Below, in pieces: positions 17,910-25,862 of a stretch of 64,000 nucleotides of DNA (positions are counted from its first letter, which is position 1; the number at the start of each line of letters is the position of its first letter). Both the position numbers and the translations under genes were made by a program. The notes beneath the pieces are model-generated. The model did no database searches. It was not told where the DNA came from and was given only the letters and a program-made list of their open reading frames with translations. This DNA comes from Methanoculleus marisnigri JR1 (GTDB lineage Archaea; Halobacteriota; Methanomicrobia; Methanomicrobiales; Methanoculleaceae). The stretch lies in assembly GCF_000015825.1 (NCBI RefSeq), contig NC_009051.1:1358695-1422694 (forward strand). The letters are read 5' to 3'.

Positions 17910-18581
17910 ATGCATACCCCATTCATACAACTTGCACGGGAGAGAGTTGCCATAGCGAAGAAGACAGTGCCAATCCCACCGATGCTCGTCGATCTGGTGG
18001 GAAACGCCCTCGCGTCGATGGACGGGGTGATATTCGCCGATCTCGACGCCTGCCCGTCGTGCGGGGGTCAGGTGATCGGGCATGATATGCGGGCAAAACG
18101 GTTTGCCGTCATGCTCGATAACGAAAGAGAACGCACCATCCGGGTCTTCGTGAAGCGGTTCTACTGCCAGGACTGCGGCGCCCTCTGCTATGCGGACGCC
18201 CCTTTTTATCCCGATACCCGTCTCGCGTCGCCCATCGTCGATCTCTGCCTCCTTCTCTCACGGCAGATGCCCTTCAACCAGGTGGCGCAACACCTCCGGG
18301 CAATGGGGATCGTCGTCGACCGGGGAACGATCCGGAACTACGCCTCCCGCGACTTCGGGGCGATCCCCGCAACCGATCTCTTCGGCTTCCTGTTACCGCT
18401 CTCCCTCTTAAACCTCGCCACCTTCACCCTCGACCGTGAGCGGCGTCCCATCGTAGGGGCAGAAGCGCTCGCCGCCTGCGGTTTCCCACCCGCAGGCAGG
18501 GCAGCGTTTCGCAACAGGAGGGCGCCCGAAGAGCGGGATCAGCGGTATGAACAGGAAGAGAAAGAAGAACGGGAATCCTGA
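17910..18581 (+). CDS. Zinc-ribbon / helix-turn-helix protein resembling transposase N-termini
   Basis: A 223-residue frame with a four-Cys zinc ribbon (CPSCGG near residue 49 and CQDCGALCYAD near 85). A predicted helix-turn-helix follows (MPFNQVAQHLRAMGIVVDRGTIRNY, residues about 120-145). The arrangement resembles DNA-binding parts of transposases and related small archaeal proteins, but no DDE or other catalytic domain follows and no terminal repeats are visible. The last 57 codons lie antisense to a convincing small gene (18408-18647), so the C-terminus may be read-through after loss of the natural stop. The start ATG at 17910 is where the domain begins; the frame is open upstream to 17733. 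Confidence 0.6.
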   Translation: MHTPFIQLARERVAIAKKTVPIPPMLVDLVGNALASMDGVIFADLDACPSCGGQVIGHDMRAKRFAVMLDNERERTIRVFVKRFYCQDCGALCYADAPFYPDTRLASPIVDLCLLLSRQMPFNQVAQHLRAMGIVVDRGTIRNYASRDFGAIPATDLFGFLLPLSLLNLATFTLDRERRPIVGAEALAACGFPPAGRAAFRNRRAPEERDQRYEQEEKEERES

Positions 18582-18647
18582 CGCCAGCGATACGGCCGTG
18601 ACGGCGACCGATACCGCGAGCAGAAGAAGGGTCAGGCTCCACCGGAT
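18408..18647 (-). CDS. Small membrane protein with C-terminal zinc ribbon
   Basis: This frame reads about 79 codons. A hydrophobic region (SLTLLLLAVSVAVTAVSLAS, then FPFFFLFLFIPLIPLF) is followed by a zinc ribbon CPACGW ... CPYDGTPL and ends at TAA 18408-18410. The zinc-ribbon spacing and membrane hairpin are far better than chance. No ATG, GTG or TTG occurs in frame between the preceding in-frame stop and the hydrophobic segment, so the start is uncertain; 18647 is a nominal limit. It follows mfnF with a short overlap and lies antisense to the end of the zinc-ribbon/HTH frame. Confidence 0.55.
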   Translation of the reverse strand: MRWSLTLLLLAVSVAVTAVSLASGFPFFFLFLFIPLIPLFGRPPVAKRCPACGWETAGGERFCPYDGTPLTVEGEGGEV

Positions 18648-19561
18648 CGCCGTAGCGCCACCTCCCTGACCGCGTATGCCGGCAGTGCGTCCGAGACCTC
18701 CCCGATCTCCTCTTCAAGCGTAACGCCGCCGAGTTCTCGGGCAAAGAGGTCCGCTCCGATGCCGGCCGTGATCAGCCGCCCGGAACCGCTCCGGGATACC
18801 GCATGCTCTACTGCGCGGGCGATCAGTGTTCGCTGGGCATCCCAGAACTGCCGGGCGACCGCCAACGCTCCGTCCCGCCCTATCTCGTCGAGATCGGCGC
18901 AGACCACCCGGGCAAGTCTCCGGAGCGCCGCTTCGGGGGTCTTCTCGCCGTCGTCGGGTGCAGGCGAGGTGTAGTCCTCCGGGGCGATGTGGCCGAGCAG
19001 GAGGTGCGCGTCGCCGCTTGCGGCGAAGTACTCGGTGCTCACCGGGGTCGCCGTCCCGTCGAGCATGACCGACGATACCAGCGTCGCGACGTTCGTCCGG
19101 AGCATGCCGGTGTAGACGAGGTACTGCTCCTGCAGCCGCCGGGTGTCGGTCAGCCCCTTGAGGTCCTCAAAACGGTTCAGGGAGATGACGTCGGCGGTGG
19201 TGCTTCCCACGTCGAGGAGCACCGCGTCGGCGTAGTTCTCCCGCAGGTAGTCGGCCGACGCCAGCCAGTTCGCGGCGGCAAGGGCCGGAACCGGCCGGGT
19301 ATGGAACGCCGCGTCGGTGCCGTAGAAGACGGCGCCGGGAATGACCTCCTGCACCGCTTCGACGATCCACCGGATGCCGTCCATCTTGCTCGCAAAGCAG
19401 TCGGCAAGCTCCCCGCTCATCACCACGGCGGCGGGTTTTCCGGCATAGGGTTTGAGGAGATCGGCGAGCGGCGCGCCCTGCCAGAGGGGGCAGTAGTGGA
19501 TATGCACGCCGGTATCGTCGACGACCTTGAGGTTCGCGCCGCCGATGTCGATCCCGATCAT
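18632..19561 (-). CDS. mfnF: Methanofuran biosynthesis protein MfnF (hydantoinase/oxoprolinase-like fold)
   Basis: A 309-residue protein of the family long named H4MPT-linked C1 transfer pathway protein. In Methanocaldococcus it was shown to be MfnF, which joins the aminomethylfuran phosphate unit to gamma-glutamyltyramine. The ATPase-like phosphate motifs are IGIDIGGANLK at the N-terminus and LLDVGSTTADVISL near residue 115, with a third glycine-rich motif TAGIGADLFARELGG near the C-terminus. Its ATG overlaps the mfnD stop by 4 bases (ATGA), so the two methanofuran genes are translationally coupled. Confidence 0.88.
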   Translation of the reverse strand: MIGIDIGGANLKVVDDTGVHIHYCPLWQGAPLADLLKPYAGKPAAVVMSGELADCFASKMDGIRWIVEAVQEVIPGAVFYGTDAAFHTRPVPALAAANWLASADYLRENYADAVLLDVGSTTADVISLNRFEDLKGLTDTRRLQEQYLVYTGMLRTNVATLVSSVMLDGTATPVSTEYFAASGDAHLLLGHIAPEDYTSPAPDDGEKTPEAALRRLARVVCADLDEIGRDGALAVARQFWDAQRTLIARAVEHAVSRSGSGRLITAGIGADLFARELGGVTLEEEIGEVSDALPAYAVREVALRRSGGA

Positions 19562-20445
19562 AGCCGGTGAAGCCCCCCGTCCTTGTCGAACCGCACCCTC
19601 CCGGAGAGGTGCACCTCCGCCGGGGCCTCGCCGTGCGACGCTGCAACAAGGATATCGGCGATCTCCTCTTCCATGACGGCCGTGATGCCGACCAGGCTGG
19701 TCGTGGGCCTCGGGTTGACGTCCACGACGTAGATCCGGTCACCGACGACGACGTCGATCCCGGCGTACCCCTGGCACCCGAGGACGTTCATCGCCCGCAC
19801 GGCGGCATCGACGATCTCCTCCTCGCGATCGGGATGGACGGGCGTCTCTCCCCCGAGGTAGAGGAACCTCCCGTCGTCCGCGACGGCGATCTCCTGCCGG
19901 TTGACGGCGAGCAGGAGCGGCGCGGCGCCCGTGTAGAACTCGCAGACGTTGCCGGTCACCCTGCTCCCCACCAGGCTCACGCTCAGCGCCTCTCCTTCGA
20001 CGTAGGCCTGTGCAAACTCACCGGCTCCCGGCTCCTCATCCGTCAGCCGGACACCCAGGGCGCCGCAGCCCATGATCGGTTTGACGACTCTCCTCCCTTC
20101 CCCGGCAGCGGGGGGGACGGCTATACCGTTCCGGGAGAGGATATCTGCCGTCCGCTGCTTGTTGGCGCAGACCGCCGCGTTCATGCTCCCGCACCCGACG
20201 TTGTGGGTCAACCCTTCGAGGAGATGCGTGTACCGGAAGAGGAGATGATCCGGTGCGATGACCATGCCCACGTCGCACTCCGGCGCGAGCCTTTTGATCT
20301 CGCCCTCGAAGTCGGGGCTCTCCGGCGTCACCACGTCGTAACCGCACCGCTCAAAACTCTCGCTTATGGCGGCGAGCATGGCGGCGCCCTCGGGCGCAAG
20401 CTCGGGGTCGTTGCATACGGAGTATTCGGCGAGAAAGACCTTCAT
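19558..20445 (-). CDS. mfnD: Tyramine--L-glutamate ligase MfnD (ATP-grasp)
   Basis: A 295-residue ATP-grasp enzyme that forms gamma-glutamyltyramine, an early step of methanofuran biosynthesis. Visible are VVKPIMGCGALGVRL (ATP-grasp Lys and glycine loop), EGEALSVSLVG, and the Mg-binding YVVDVNPRPTTS near residue 245. Its immediate partner is mfnF, which supports the assignment over other ATP-grasp ligases. The gene is divergent from surE, with about 80 bases between them that must hold both promoters. Confidence 0.88.
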   Translation of the reverse strand: MKVFLAEYSVCNDPELAPEGAAMLAAISESFERCGYDVVTPESPDFEGEIKRLAPECDVGMVIAPDHLLFRYTHLLEGLTHNVGCGSMNAAVCANKQRTADILSRNGIAVPPAAGEGRRVVKPIMGCGALGVRLTDEEPGAGEFAQAYVEGEALSVSLVGSRVTGNVCEFYTGAAPLLLAVNRQEIAVADDGRFLYLGGETPVHPDREEEIVDAAVRAMNVLGCQGYAGIDVVVGDRIYVVDVNPRPTTSLVGITAVMEEEIADILVAASHGEAPAEVHLSGRVRFDKDGGLHRL

Positions 20446-20528
20446 TGCAGTAGAGGTTAGCTACAGAGGACTTGACCCTGACGATCGGGCAGGTTTTTGA
20501 TGCGCGGGGACCATCCCTATAGACAAGG

Positions 20529-21320
20529 ATGAAGCCCAAGATTCTGCTCACCAACGACGACGGGATAACCTCTACGGGACTCTGGGCGGCATACGACGCG
20601 CTCGCGCCGATCGCCGACGTCACCGTGGTCGCGCCCGCCACCCAGCAGAGCGCCGTAGGAAGGTCCATCTCCATCTTCGAGCCTATCCGTGCGAATCAGG
20701 TGACGATGAACGGCGTGACCGCCTACTCGGTCGGCGGGAAACCGACCGATGCCGTGATCATCGGGCTGTTCGCGCTGCGCCTGAACCCCGACCTCGTGGT
20801 CAGCGGGGTCAACATCGGCGAGAACCTCTCGTTCGAGTCGATCATGACCTCGGGAACCGTCGGGGCCGCACTCGAGGCGGCGAACCAGGGGGTGCCGTCT
20901 CTTGCCTTCTCGCTCCAGGTGGAGGACCAGGGCGACAAGTTCGACGACCCCTCGCGGATCATCGACCGGTACTCCGACGCGAAGAGGGTGGTCCGCGAGA
21001 CCTGCGAGAGGGTGCTTGCAAACGGGTTCCCCGGAAAAGCTCACGTCATCAACGTGAATATCCCGGCACGGGTGCGCGGGGGATACGAGATCACCCGTCT
21101 TGCCGAGAAGCTCTTCTACACCGGCGTGGAGGAGCGCCTCGACCCGCGCGGCCGTCCCTACTACTGGATCGACGGGCCGCTATACGAGGATGCGGAGGAG
21201 GGCACCGACGTGCACGCGGTGCAGAGGGGCAACGTCTCCATCACGCCGATCACGCTCGACTGCACGGCTTATGCCGCCGCGGACGAACTCAAGGCCATCT
21301 TCGACGGTATGCATATCTGA
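20529..21320 (+). CDS. surE: 5'/3'-nucleotidase SurE
   Basis: A 263-residue SurE family acid phosphatase that dephosphorylates nucleoside monophosphates. The metal-site motif ILLTNDDGI lies at residues 5-13, VVAPATQQSAVG near 38-49, and VVSGVNIGENLSFESIMTSGTVGAA near 92-116. The length is normal for the family. It lies 21 bases upstream of rpiA in the same direction, a likely pair. The start ATG follows ACAAGG. Confidence 0.92.
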   Translation: MKPKILLTNDDGITSTGLWAAYDALAPIADVTVVAPATQQSAVGRSISIFEPIRANQVTMNGVTAYSVGGKPTDAVIIGLFALRLNPDLVVSGVNIGENLSFESIMTSGTVGAALEAANQGVPSLAFSLQVEDQGDKFDDPSRIIDRYSDAKRVVRETCERVLANGFPGKAHVINVNIPARVRGGYEITRLAEKLFYTGVEERLDPRGRPYYWIDGPLYEDAEEGTDVHAVQRGNVSITPITLDCTAYAAADELKAIFDGMHI

Positions 21321-21341
21321 ACGGGAGGAGAAGAGTACAGC

Positions 21342-22025
21342 ATGAGTGCAGAAAAGCGGAACGCAGGCTACCGGGCGGCAGAAGAGGTCGAGGACGGGAT
21401 GGTCGTCGGACTCGGCACCGGGTCGACCGTCTTCTTCGCGATGGAGCGGCTGGGCAAGCGGATAGCAGAGGACCGGCTCTCCATTGCCGGCGTCCCGACG
21501 TCCTACCAGGCGGCCATCCGGGCACGCCGGTACGGCATCCCCCTCACGAGCCTCGACGAGTATCCCGAACTCGATATCGCCATCGACGGGGCCGACCAGG
21601 TCGATCCGGCTCTCTGCCTGATCAAGGGGCGCGGTGCCGCGCTCCTCCGGGAGAAGTGCGTCTGCGACGCGGCACAAAGAGCGGTCATCGTCGTTGATGG
21701 GACAAAGATGGTGGAGGCCCTGAACGCGCCCGTGCCGGTCGAGGTGCTCCCGTTCGCCGTGGAGGCGGTCTCGCGCCGGCTTGCGGCGCTCGGTGCCGAC
21801 CCGGTCCTCCGGGAAGCGGTGAAGAAAGACGGGCCGGTCGTCACCGACAACGGCAACTTCATCCTCGACTGCAGTTTCGGGACGATCGCGGACCCCGGGC
21901 GCCTGGAGACGGCGATTGCCTCGATCCCCGGTACACTGGAGTGCGGCCTGTTCTCGGCCTACACAGAAAAAATAACGGTTATTGTCGGTGAGGAGAAGGG
22001 TTGCAGCGTCGTATCACTGCATTGA
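21342..22025 (+). CDS. rpiA: Ribose-5-phosphate isomerase A
   Basis: A 227-residue RpiA that interconverts ribose 5-phosphate and ribulose 5-phosphate. Motifs are GLGTGSTV (phosphate loop, residues 24-31), SLDEYPELDIAIDGADQVD (catalytic Asp), KGRGAALLREK (catalytic Glu/Lys region) and VTDNGNFILD. The ATG is preceded by GGGAGGAG. Its end overlaps the convergent regulator gene by 12 bases. In methanogens it serves ribose synthesis for nucleotides. Confidence 0.94.
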   Translation: MSAEKRNAGYRAAEEVEDGMVVGLGTGSTVFFAMERLGKRIAEDRLSIAGVPTSYQAAIRARRYGIPLTSLDEYPELDIAIDGADQVDPALCLIKGRGAALLREKCVCDAAQRAVIVVDGTKMVEALNAPVPVEVLPFAVEAVSRRLAALGADPVLREAVKKDGPVVTDNGNFILDCSFGTIADPGRLETAIASIPGTLECGLFSAYTEKITVIVGEEKGCSVVSLH

Positions 22026-22394
22026 GATGCATTCCCGCATCTTCTGGATGAGGTCTAACTGATGCCGGGCTTCCTTCTTCTTTTCTTTCTCGATTGTATC
22101 CATGATCTCCGTTATTGAGCGCGAGAGCGTGTAGATCTTCACCGGCCTTCCTTTGCTCTCCGACTTGCTCTCGCGGGTATCGATCCAGTTACATTCTTTG
22201 AGGTAGCGCATGGCGATGCTGACTTCGGGCTGGCGGAGATCGGTGCCGCGCTCGATGTCCCGGGATGTCGCTTCCTCGATATTTGCCAGGTATACGAGCA
22301 CTTTGGAGACGTTTCGTTTGATTCCGATACCCATCAGGAGCTCGGCGAGTTCTTCATCGCGTGGCGTAAAATACCGTACCTTATCGGACCTCAT
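22014..22394 (-). CDS. Winged-helix transcriptional regulator
   Basis: A 126-residue protein. An N-terminal segment (FTPRDEELAELLMGIGIKRNVSKVLVYL) is followed by a winged helix-turn-helix (ATSRDIERGTDLRQPEVSIAMRYL), a basic wing (SESKGRPVKIYTL) and a C-terminal coiled coil rich in Lys/Glu. The form is that of the predicted archaeal regulators of the ArsR/TrmB-like superfamily. It converges on rpiA with a 12-base overlap. Its targets are unknown. The gap to tbp holds AT-rich promoter-like sequence (22420-22460). Confidence 0.78.
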   Translation of the reverse strand: MRSDKVRYFTPRDEELAELLMGIGIKRNVSKVLVYLANIEEATSRDIERGTDLRQPEVSIAMRYLKECNWIDTRESKSESKGRPVKIYTLSRSITEIMDTIEKEKKKEARHQLDLIQKMRECISMQ

Positions 22395-22665
22395 CCATTC
22401 ACCATCAGATAGTATCTATTGTTTTAAATCTGACTATAAAAATATTATTATTTCAATAGGAGATCCGGCGATTGTGATTGTTTTAAGTGAATAGATGAAG
22501 CATCAAACCCTTGAGAACGGTCTTTTCTTCACCGGATCACGCTTCCACCGGCAGCAGGAGAGTGCTCTCCAGCGGGAGAGAGAACGATCGGGAGGCCGGA
22601 AAACGGGGGTCACGCCATCGGCCGGGGTATCCATAGCTACCGGGTAGCGCCGAAGATTCAAAACG

Positions 22666-22729
22666 GCCCGTATGGGAACCAACGGCCCAAAGGCCCGTAT
22701 GGAAACCAACGGCCCAAAGGCCCGTATGG
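22666..22729. repeat. 27-bp direct repeat downstream of tbp
   Basis: The unit, beginning GCCCGTATGG and ending in CGGCCCAAAG, recurs at 22666, 22693 and 22720 with a 27-base period: two full units and a partial third. Each carries GGCC-CAAA-GGCC, which can pair. It lies between the tbp terminator and the upstream side of the winged-helix gene. Confidence 0.8.
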
Positions 22730-22734
22730 TCTGT

Positions 22735-22743
22735 AAAAAAAAA
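22735..22743 (-). terminator. T-tract terminator of tbp
   Basis: Nine A on the plus strand (nine T in the transcript), about 20 bases after the tbp stop. Confidence 0.6.
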
Positions 22744-22761
22744 GAGAAGGACTAACGGGTT

Positions 22762-23325
22762 TCAGATGAGACCGAGACTGGAGAGTTCGGAGAGAATCCG
22801 CTTTACCGCACGCTGGGCATCCTCGGGCACCTTGCCGCCCGTGATGATCAGTTTGCCGGACCCGAACAGGAGGACGACCACCTTGGGGTCGTCGAGCCGG
22901 TATACGAGCCCGGGGAACTGTTCGGGCTCGTACTCGATCTTGTCCAGATTGAAGCCCACGGCGATCTTATTGAGGTTGATCGGCGTCCCGAGGTCTGCGG
23001 ACGTGACGATGTTCTGGATCTTATACTCAGGGTTCTCGGGGATGTCGATGTCGAGCGCCCGCAACTGATCGGCGAGGATTTGCAGGCCCCGGGAGAGGTT
23101 GTCGATGCTCTTTGCACCGGTCAGGACGACCTTGCCGGAACCGAAGACGAGCGCGGCGATTTTCGGGTCCTGCATCCGGAGAACGACGCCGGGGAACCGC
23201 TTTTTATTGTATTCCGCGTCCTTCAGCCGGGAAGCAAGAGAAGGCAGATCAAGAGAATCCGTCACTTTCGCGGAAGCGACGATATTTTCTATCTTGAGGG
23301 ACTCCTCTGGTCTGTGCTCATTCAT
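22762..23325 (-). CDS. tbp: TATA-box-binding protein
   Basis: A 187-residue archaeal TBP made of two direct repeats of about 90 residues: IENIVASAKVTDSLDL ... FPGVVLRMQDPKIAALVFGSGKVVLTG and IQNIVTSADLGTPINL ... FPGLVYRLDDPKVVVLLFGSGKLIITG. The repeats form the saddle that bends promoter DNA and recruits TFB and RNA polymerase. The length is normal. Its own TATA box, CTTTATATAC on the minus strand at 23348-23357, stands about 25-30 bases before the ATG, with a palindromic AGCATGCT between them. Confidence 0.96.
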   Translation of the reverse strand: MNEHRPEESLKIENIVASAKVTDSLDLPSLASRLKDAEYNKKRFPGVVLRMQDPKIAALVFGSGKVVLTGAKSIDNLSRGLQILADQLRALDIDIPENPEYKIQNIVTSADLGTPINLNKIAVGFNLDKIEYEPEQFPGLVYRLDDPKVVVLLFGSGKLIITGGKVPEDAQRAVKRILSELSSLGLI

Positions 23326-23347
23326 ATATATAGCATGCTTAAAAAAG

Positions 23348-23357
23348 GTATATAAAG
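23348..23357 (-). promoter_or_regulatory. TATA box of tbp
   Basis: CTTTATATAC on the minus strand matches the archaeal TATA consensus. An AGCATGCT palindrome lies between the box and the start codon. Confidence 0.65.
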
Positions 23358-23367
23358 AGTTGGTTTT

Positions 23368-25266
23368 CTACTCTTCCAAAGTCGAGATATCACCGGGGTC
23401 CATACCCAGCTCCTGTGCTTTCAGGACCCGCCTCATGATCTTGCCGCTCCGGGTCTTGGGGAGCGAATCGACGAAGTCAATCTCGGACGGTATGGCGATG
23501 GGACCGAGCGTCATCCTGACGTGGTAGACGAGATCGTTTCTCAGTTTTTCGCCGGGTTTTTGGCCGTTCCTGAGGATGACGAAGGCTTTTATGGTGTTCC
23601 CCTTCAGGGCGTCGGGTTTCCCGATGACGGCGGCTTCCGCCACGGCCTCGTGGGAGACGAGCGCGCTCTCGACCTCGGCCGTCCCGATGTTGTGCCCGGC
23701 GACGACGATCAGGTCGTCGGACCGCCCGATGACCATGATGTAGCCGTCCTTGTCCTTCACCGCGAGGTCGGCCGCGGTGTAGCAGCCGGGAACGGTGTTC
23801 CAGTACTTGCAGTACCGCTCATCGTCGTTCCAGATCGTTCGCATCATCGACGGCCAGGGCTCCCTGACGACCAGGAGGCCGCCCGTGCCCGGCGGACACG
23901 GGTTGCCCGCCATATCGACGACGTCCGCGACGACGCCCGGGATCGGCTTCCCGGCGAATCCGGGGCGCATCGGCTCGCCGATCATCGTGGTCACCATGTG
24001 CATCCCGGTCTCGGTCTGCCACCAGGTGTCCACGATCGGGCACCGGTCTTTGCCGATGGTGCGGTAGAACCACTCGAACGCCTCGGGGTTGAGCGGCTCG
24101 CCGACCGACCCGAGGATGCGGAGCGACGAGAGGTTGTAGCGGTCCGGCCACTCTTCGCCCACCCGCATGAACATCCGGATGGCCGTCGGTGCGGTGTAGA
24201 AGATGGTGACGCCGTACTCCTCGATGAGGTCCCAGTAGGTGCCCGGATCCGGGTAGTCGGGGGTGGCCTCGGCGATGAGGCAGGTGGCGCCGTTCAGGAG
24301 CGGGCCGTAGACGCCGTAACTGTGACCGGTGATCCACCCGGGGTCGGCGGTGCACCAGTAGATGTCGTTGTCCTTGACGTCGAAGACGTGGCGGGTGGTG
24401 TAGTAGGTCCCGACCATGTAGCCGCCGCAGGTGTGCACGATGCCCTTCGGGGATCCGGTGGTGCCGCTCGTGTAGAGGATGAAGAGCGGGTCTTCGGCGT
24501 CCATCGGTTCGGCCGGGCACTCCCGCTCGACGCCCTCCATCAGGTCGTAGTAGTCCACCTCCATCTCGGGGTGGAGCTCCACGGGCTTGTCGTCGTCGCG
24601 CCGGAGGATGACGATCCGCTCGACGGAGGGTGCGTTGACGACCGCCTCCTCGACGATATTCTTGAGCGGAATTGCCTTACCGCGCCGGTAGGTGACGTCG
24701 GCGGTGACGACCACCTTTGCATCGGTGCCCGTGATGCGCTGATTGAGTGCACTGACGCCGAACCCGCCGAAGACGACCGTGTGGATGGCCCCGATCCGGG
24801 CGCAGGCGAGCATGGCGACGATCTGTTCGGGCACCACCGGCATGTAGATGCAGACGCGGTCGCCCTTCCCGACGCCGAGACGCTTCAGGCCGTTTGCGAA
24901 CCGACAGACGGCCTGGAAGAGCTGGCGGTAGGTGAGGATCCGCTCCTCCTCTTCGGTCTCTCCCCGCCACATGATCGCGACCTTGTTGCGCCGCTGGTTG
25001 TAGACGTGGCGATCCAGGCAGTTGTGGGTGATGTTGAGTTTGCCGTTGAGGAACCACCTGGCGTAGGGGTAGTTCCACTCCTTCACCCGGTCCCAGGGCT
25101 GGAACCACTCAAGCTCCTTGGCGACGCAGTCCCAGAACCCGTCGGGGTCCGCAAGAAACTCCCGGTAGGCCTGGTTGTAGTCCCCGACCCAGGACTGCTC
25201 CCTGCAGCTGGCTTCGGGGGTATAGTACTTCGCCTCCTCGAGTTTGACGTTAAAATCTTCAGCCAT
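23368..25266 (-). CDS. acsA: Acetyl-CoA synthetase (AMP-forming)
   Basis: A 632-residue ANL-superfamily enzyme that activates acetate through acetyl-AMP. Motifs are YTSGTTGSPKG (P-loop, near residue 265), DTWWQTETGMH (near 390), the hinge region GRSDDLIVVAGHNIGTAEVE and the C-terminal PKTRSGKIMRR, whose lysine is catalytic and the usual acetylation site. In a CO2-reducing methanogen it provides acetyl-CoA for biosynthesis. A perfect 22-bp palindrome at the promoter suggests tight control. Confidence 0.94.
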   Translation of the reverse strand: MAEDFNVKLEEAKYYTPEASCREQSWVGDYNQAYREFLADPDGFWDCVAKELEWFQPWDRVKEWNYPYARWFLNGKLNITHNCLDRHVYNQRRNKVAIMWRGETEEEERILTYRQLFQAVCRFANGLKRLGVGKGDRVCIYMPVVPEQIVAMLACARIGAIHTVVFGGFGVSALNQRITGTDAKVVVTADVTYRRGKAIPLKNIVEEAVVNAPSVERIVILRRDDDKPVELHPEMEVDYYDLMEGVERECPAEPMDAEDPLFILYTSGTTGSPKGIVHTCGGYMVGTYYTTRHVFDVKDNDIYWCTADPGWITGHSYGVYGPLLNGATCLIAEATPDYPDPGTYWDLIEEYGVTIFYTAPTAIRMFMRVGEEWPDRYNLSSLRILGSVGEPLNPEAFEWFYRTIGKDRCPIVDTWWQTETGMHMVTTMIGEPMRPGFAGKPIPGVVADVVDMAGNPCPPGTGGLLVVREPWPSMMRTIWNDDERYCKYWNTVPGCYTAADLAVKDKDGYIMVIGRSDDLIVVAGHNIGTAEVESALVSHEAVAEAAVIGKPDALKGNTIKAFVILRNGQKPGEKLRNDLVYHVRMTLGPIAIPSEIDFVDSLPKTRSGKIMRRVLKAQELGMDPGDISTLEE

Positions 25267-25281
25267 CCTATTACCCCTTAT

Positions 25282-25303
25282 TATACATTATTAATAATGT
25301 ATA
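25282..25303. promoter_or_regulatory. Perfect 22-bp palindrome at the acsA promoter
   Basis: The half-site TATACATTATT is followed immediately by its exact reverse complement. The palindrome ends 16 bases before the acsA start, in an AT-only region that must also hold the TATA box. It is probably the operator of a dimeric repressor or activator. Confidence 0.75.
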
Positions 25304-25862
25304 TTGTATATCAACATTCTGGTTGAAGGGACGGTTTCGTCAGAGGGGTCCTGGCCGGGAATGGTTGCCGGGACCGCACCGGGAGGGGTGTCTGCCAAGC
25401 AGAAATGTGCAACCCTTGAGGGATTTTGGCGGATTGGCACGCGGGAAGGGCGATTCCTGGGTTAGGACAGGGATTGGATCAGCCGGACACCGGCCTCTTC
25501 GTCGGAGGGCGATGTCGCGCGAAAAGAGGGGCAGCCTCCGTCCGTGGTCGTGTGGGTGAATGGACTCTTCCTGGGACAAGAAGGGAGAGATAAAAGTAAT
25601 TTCAGAGTGCGCTCAACTTGATTAACCCTACCCACCAGCGTTTTCCCAAGCAGACCGCTCACGCAGGCAATGTACTTCCCGGCATCGGTAATGTGAACGG
25701 TGAATCGCCTGCCTGACCAGATGCACGTGATGGACGACCCGACCCGCTCAACGCCGCCACCATACCAGAACGAATATATACAAATATCGCGAGACACCAT
25801 GTAGTTTACAAAACAATAAATAACAAAGCAATCGTAAACCCGGCGCTTGGCGGTGAGATGAG
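25304..25862. other. Gene-poor gap between acsA and the accessory cluster
   Basis: About 560 bases. The right end (25760-25850) is AT-rich, with GAATATATACAAATATC and AAACAATAAATAAC that could be promoters in both directions. A minus-strand frame of 112 codons from ATG 25798-25800 down to 25462 contains VHITDAGKYIACVSGLLGK, but it has no recognised domain and degenerates downstream. It may be a gene remnant. Nothing else can be supported. Confidence 0.5.

Noticed and set aside
23521-25326. A 601-codon plus-strand frame opposite acsA
   Set aside because: Shadow of a clearly recognised acetyl-CoA synthetase; composition is Asp/Val/Gly/Arg-rich as expected for an antisense read.
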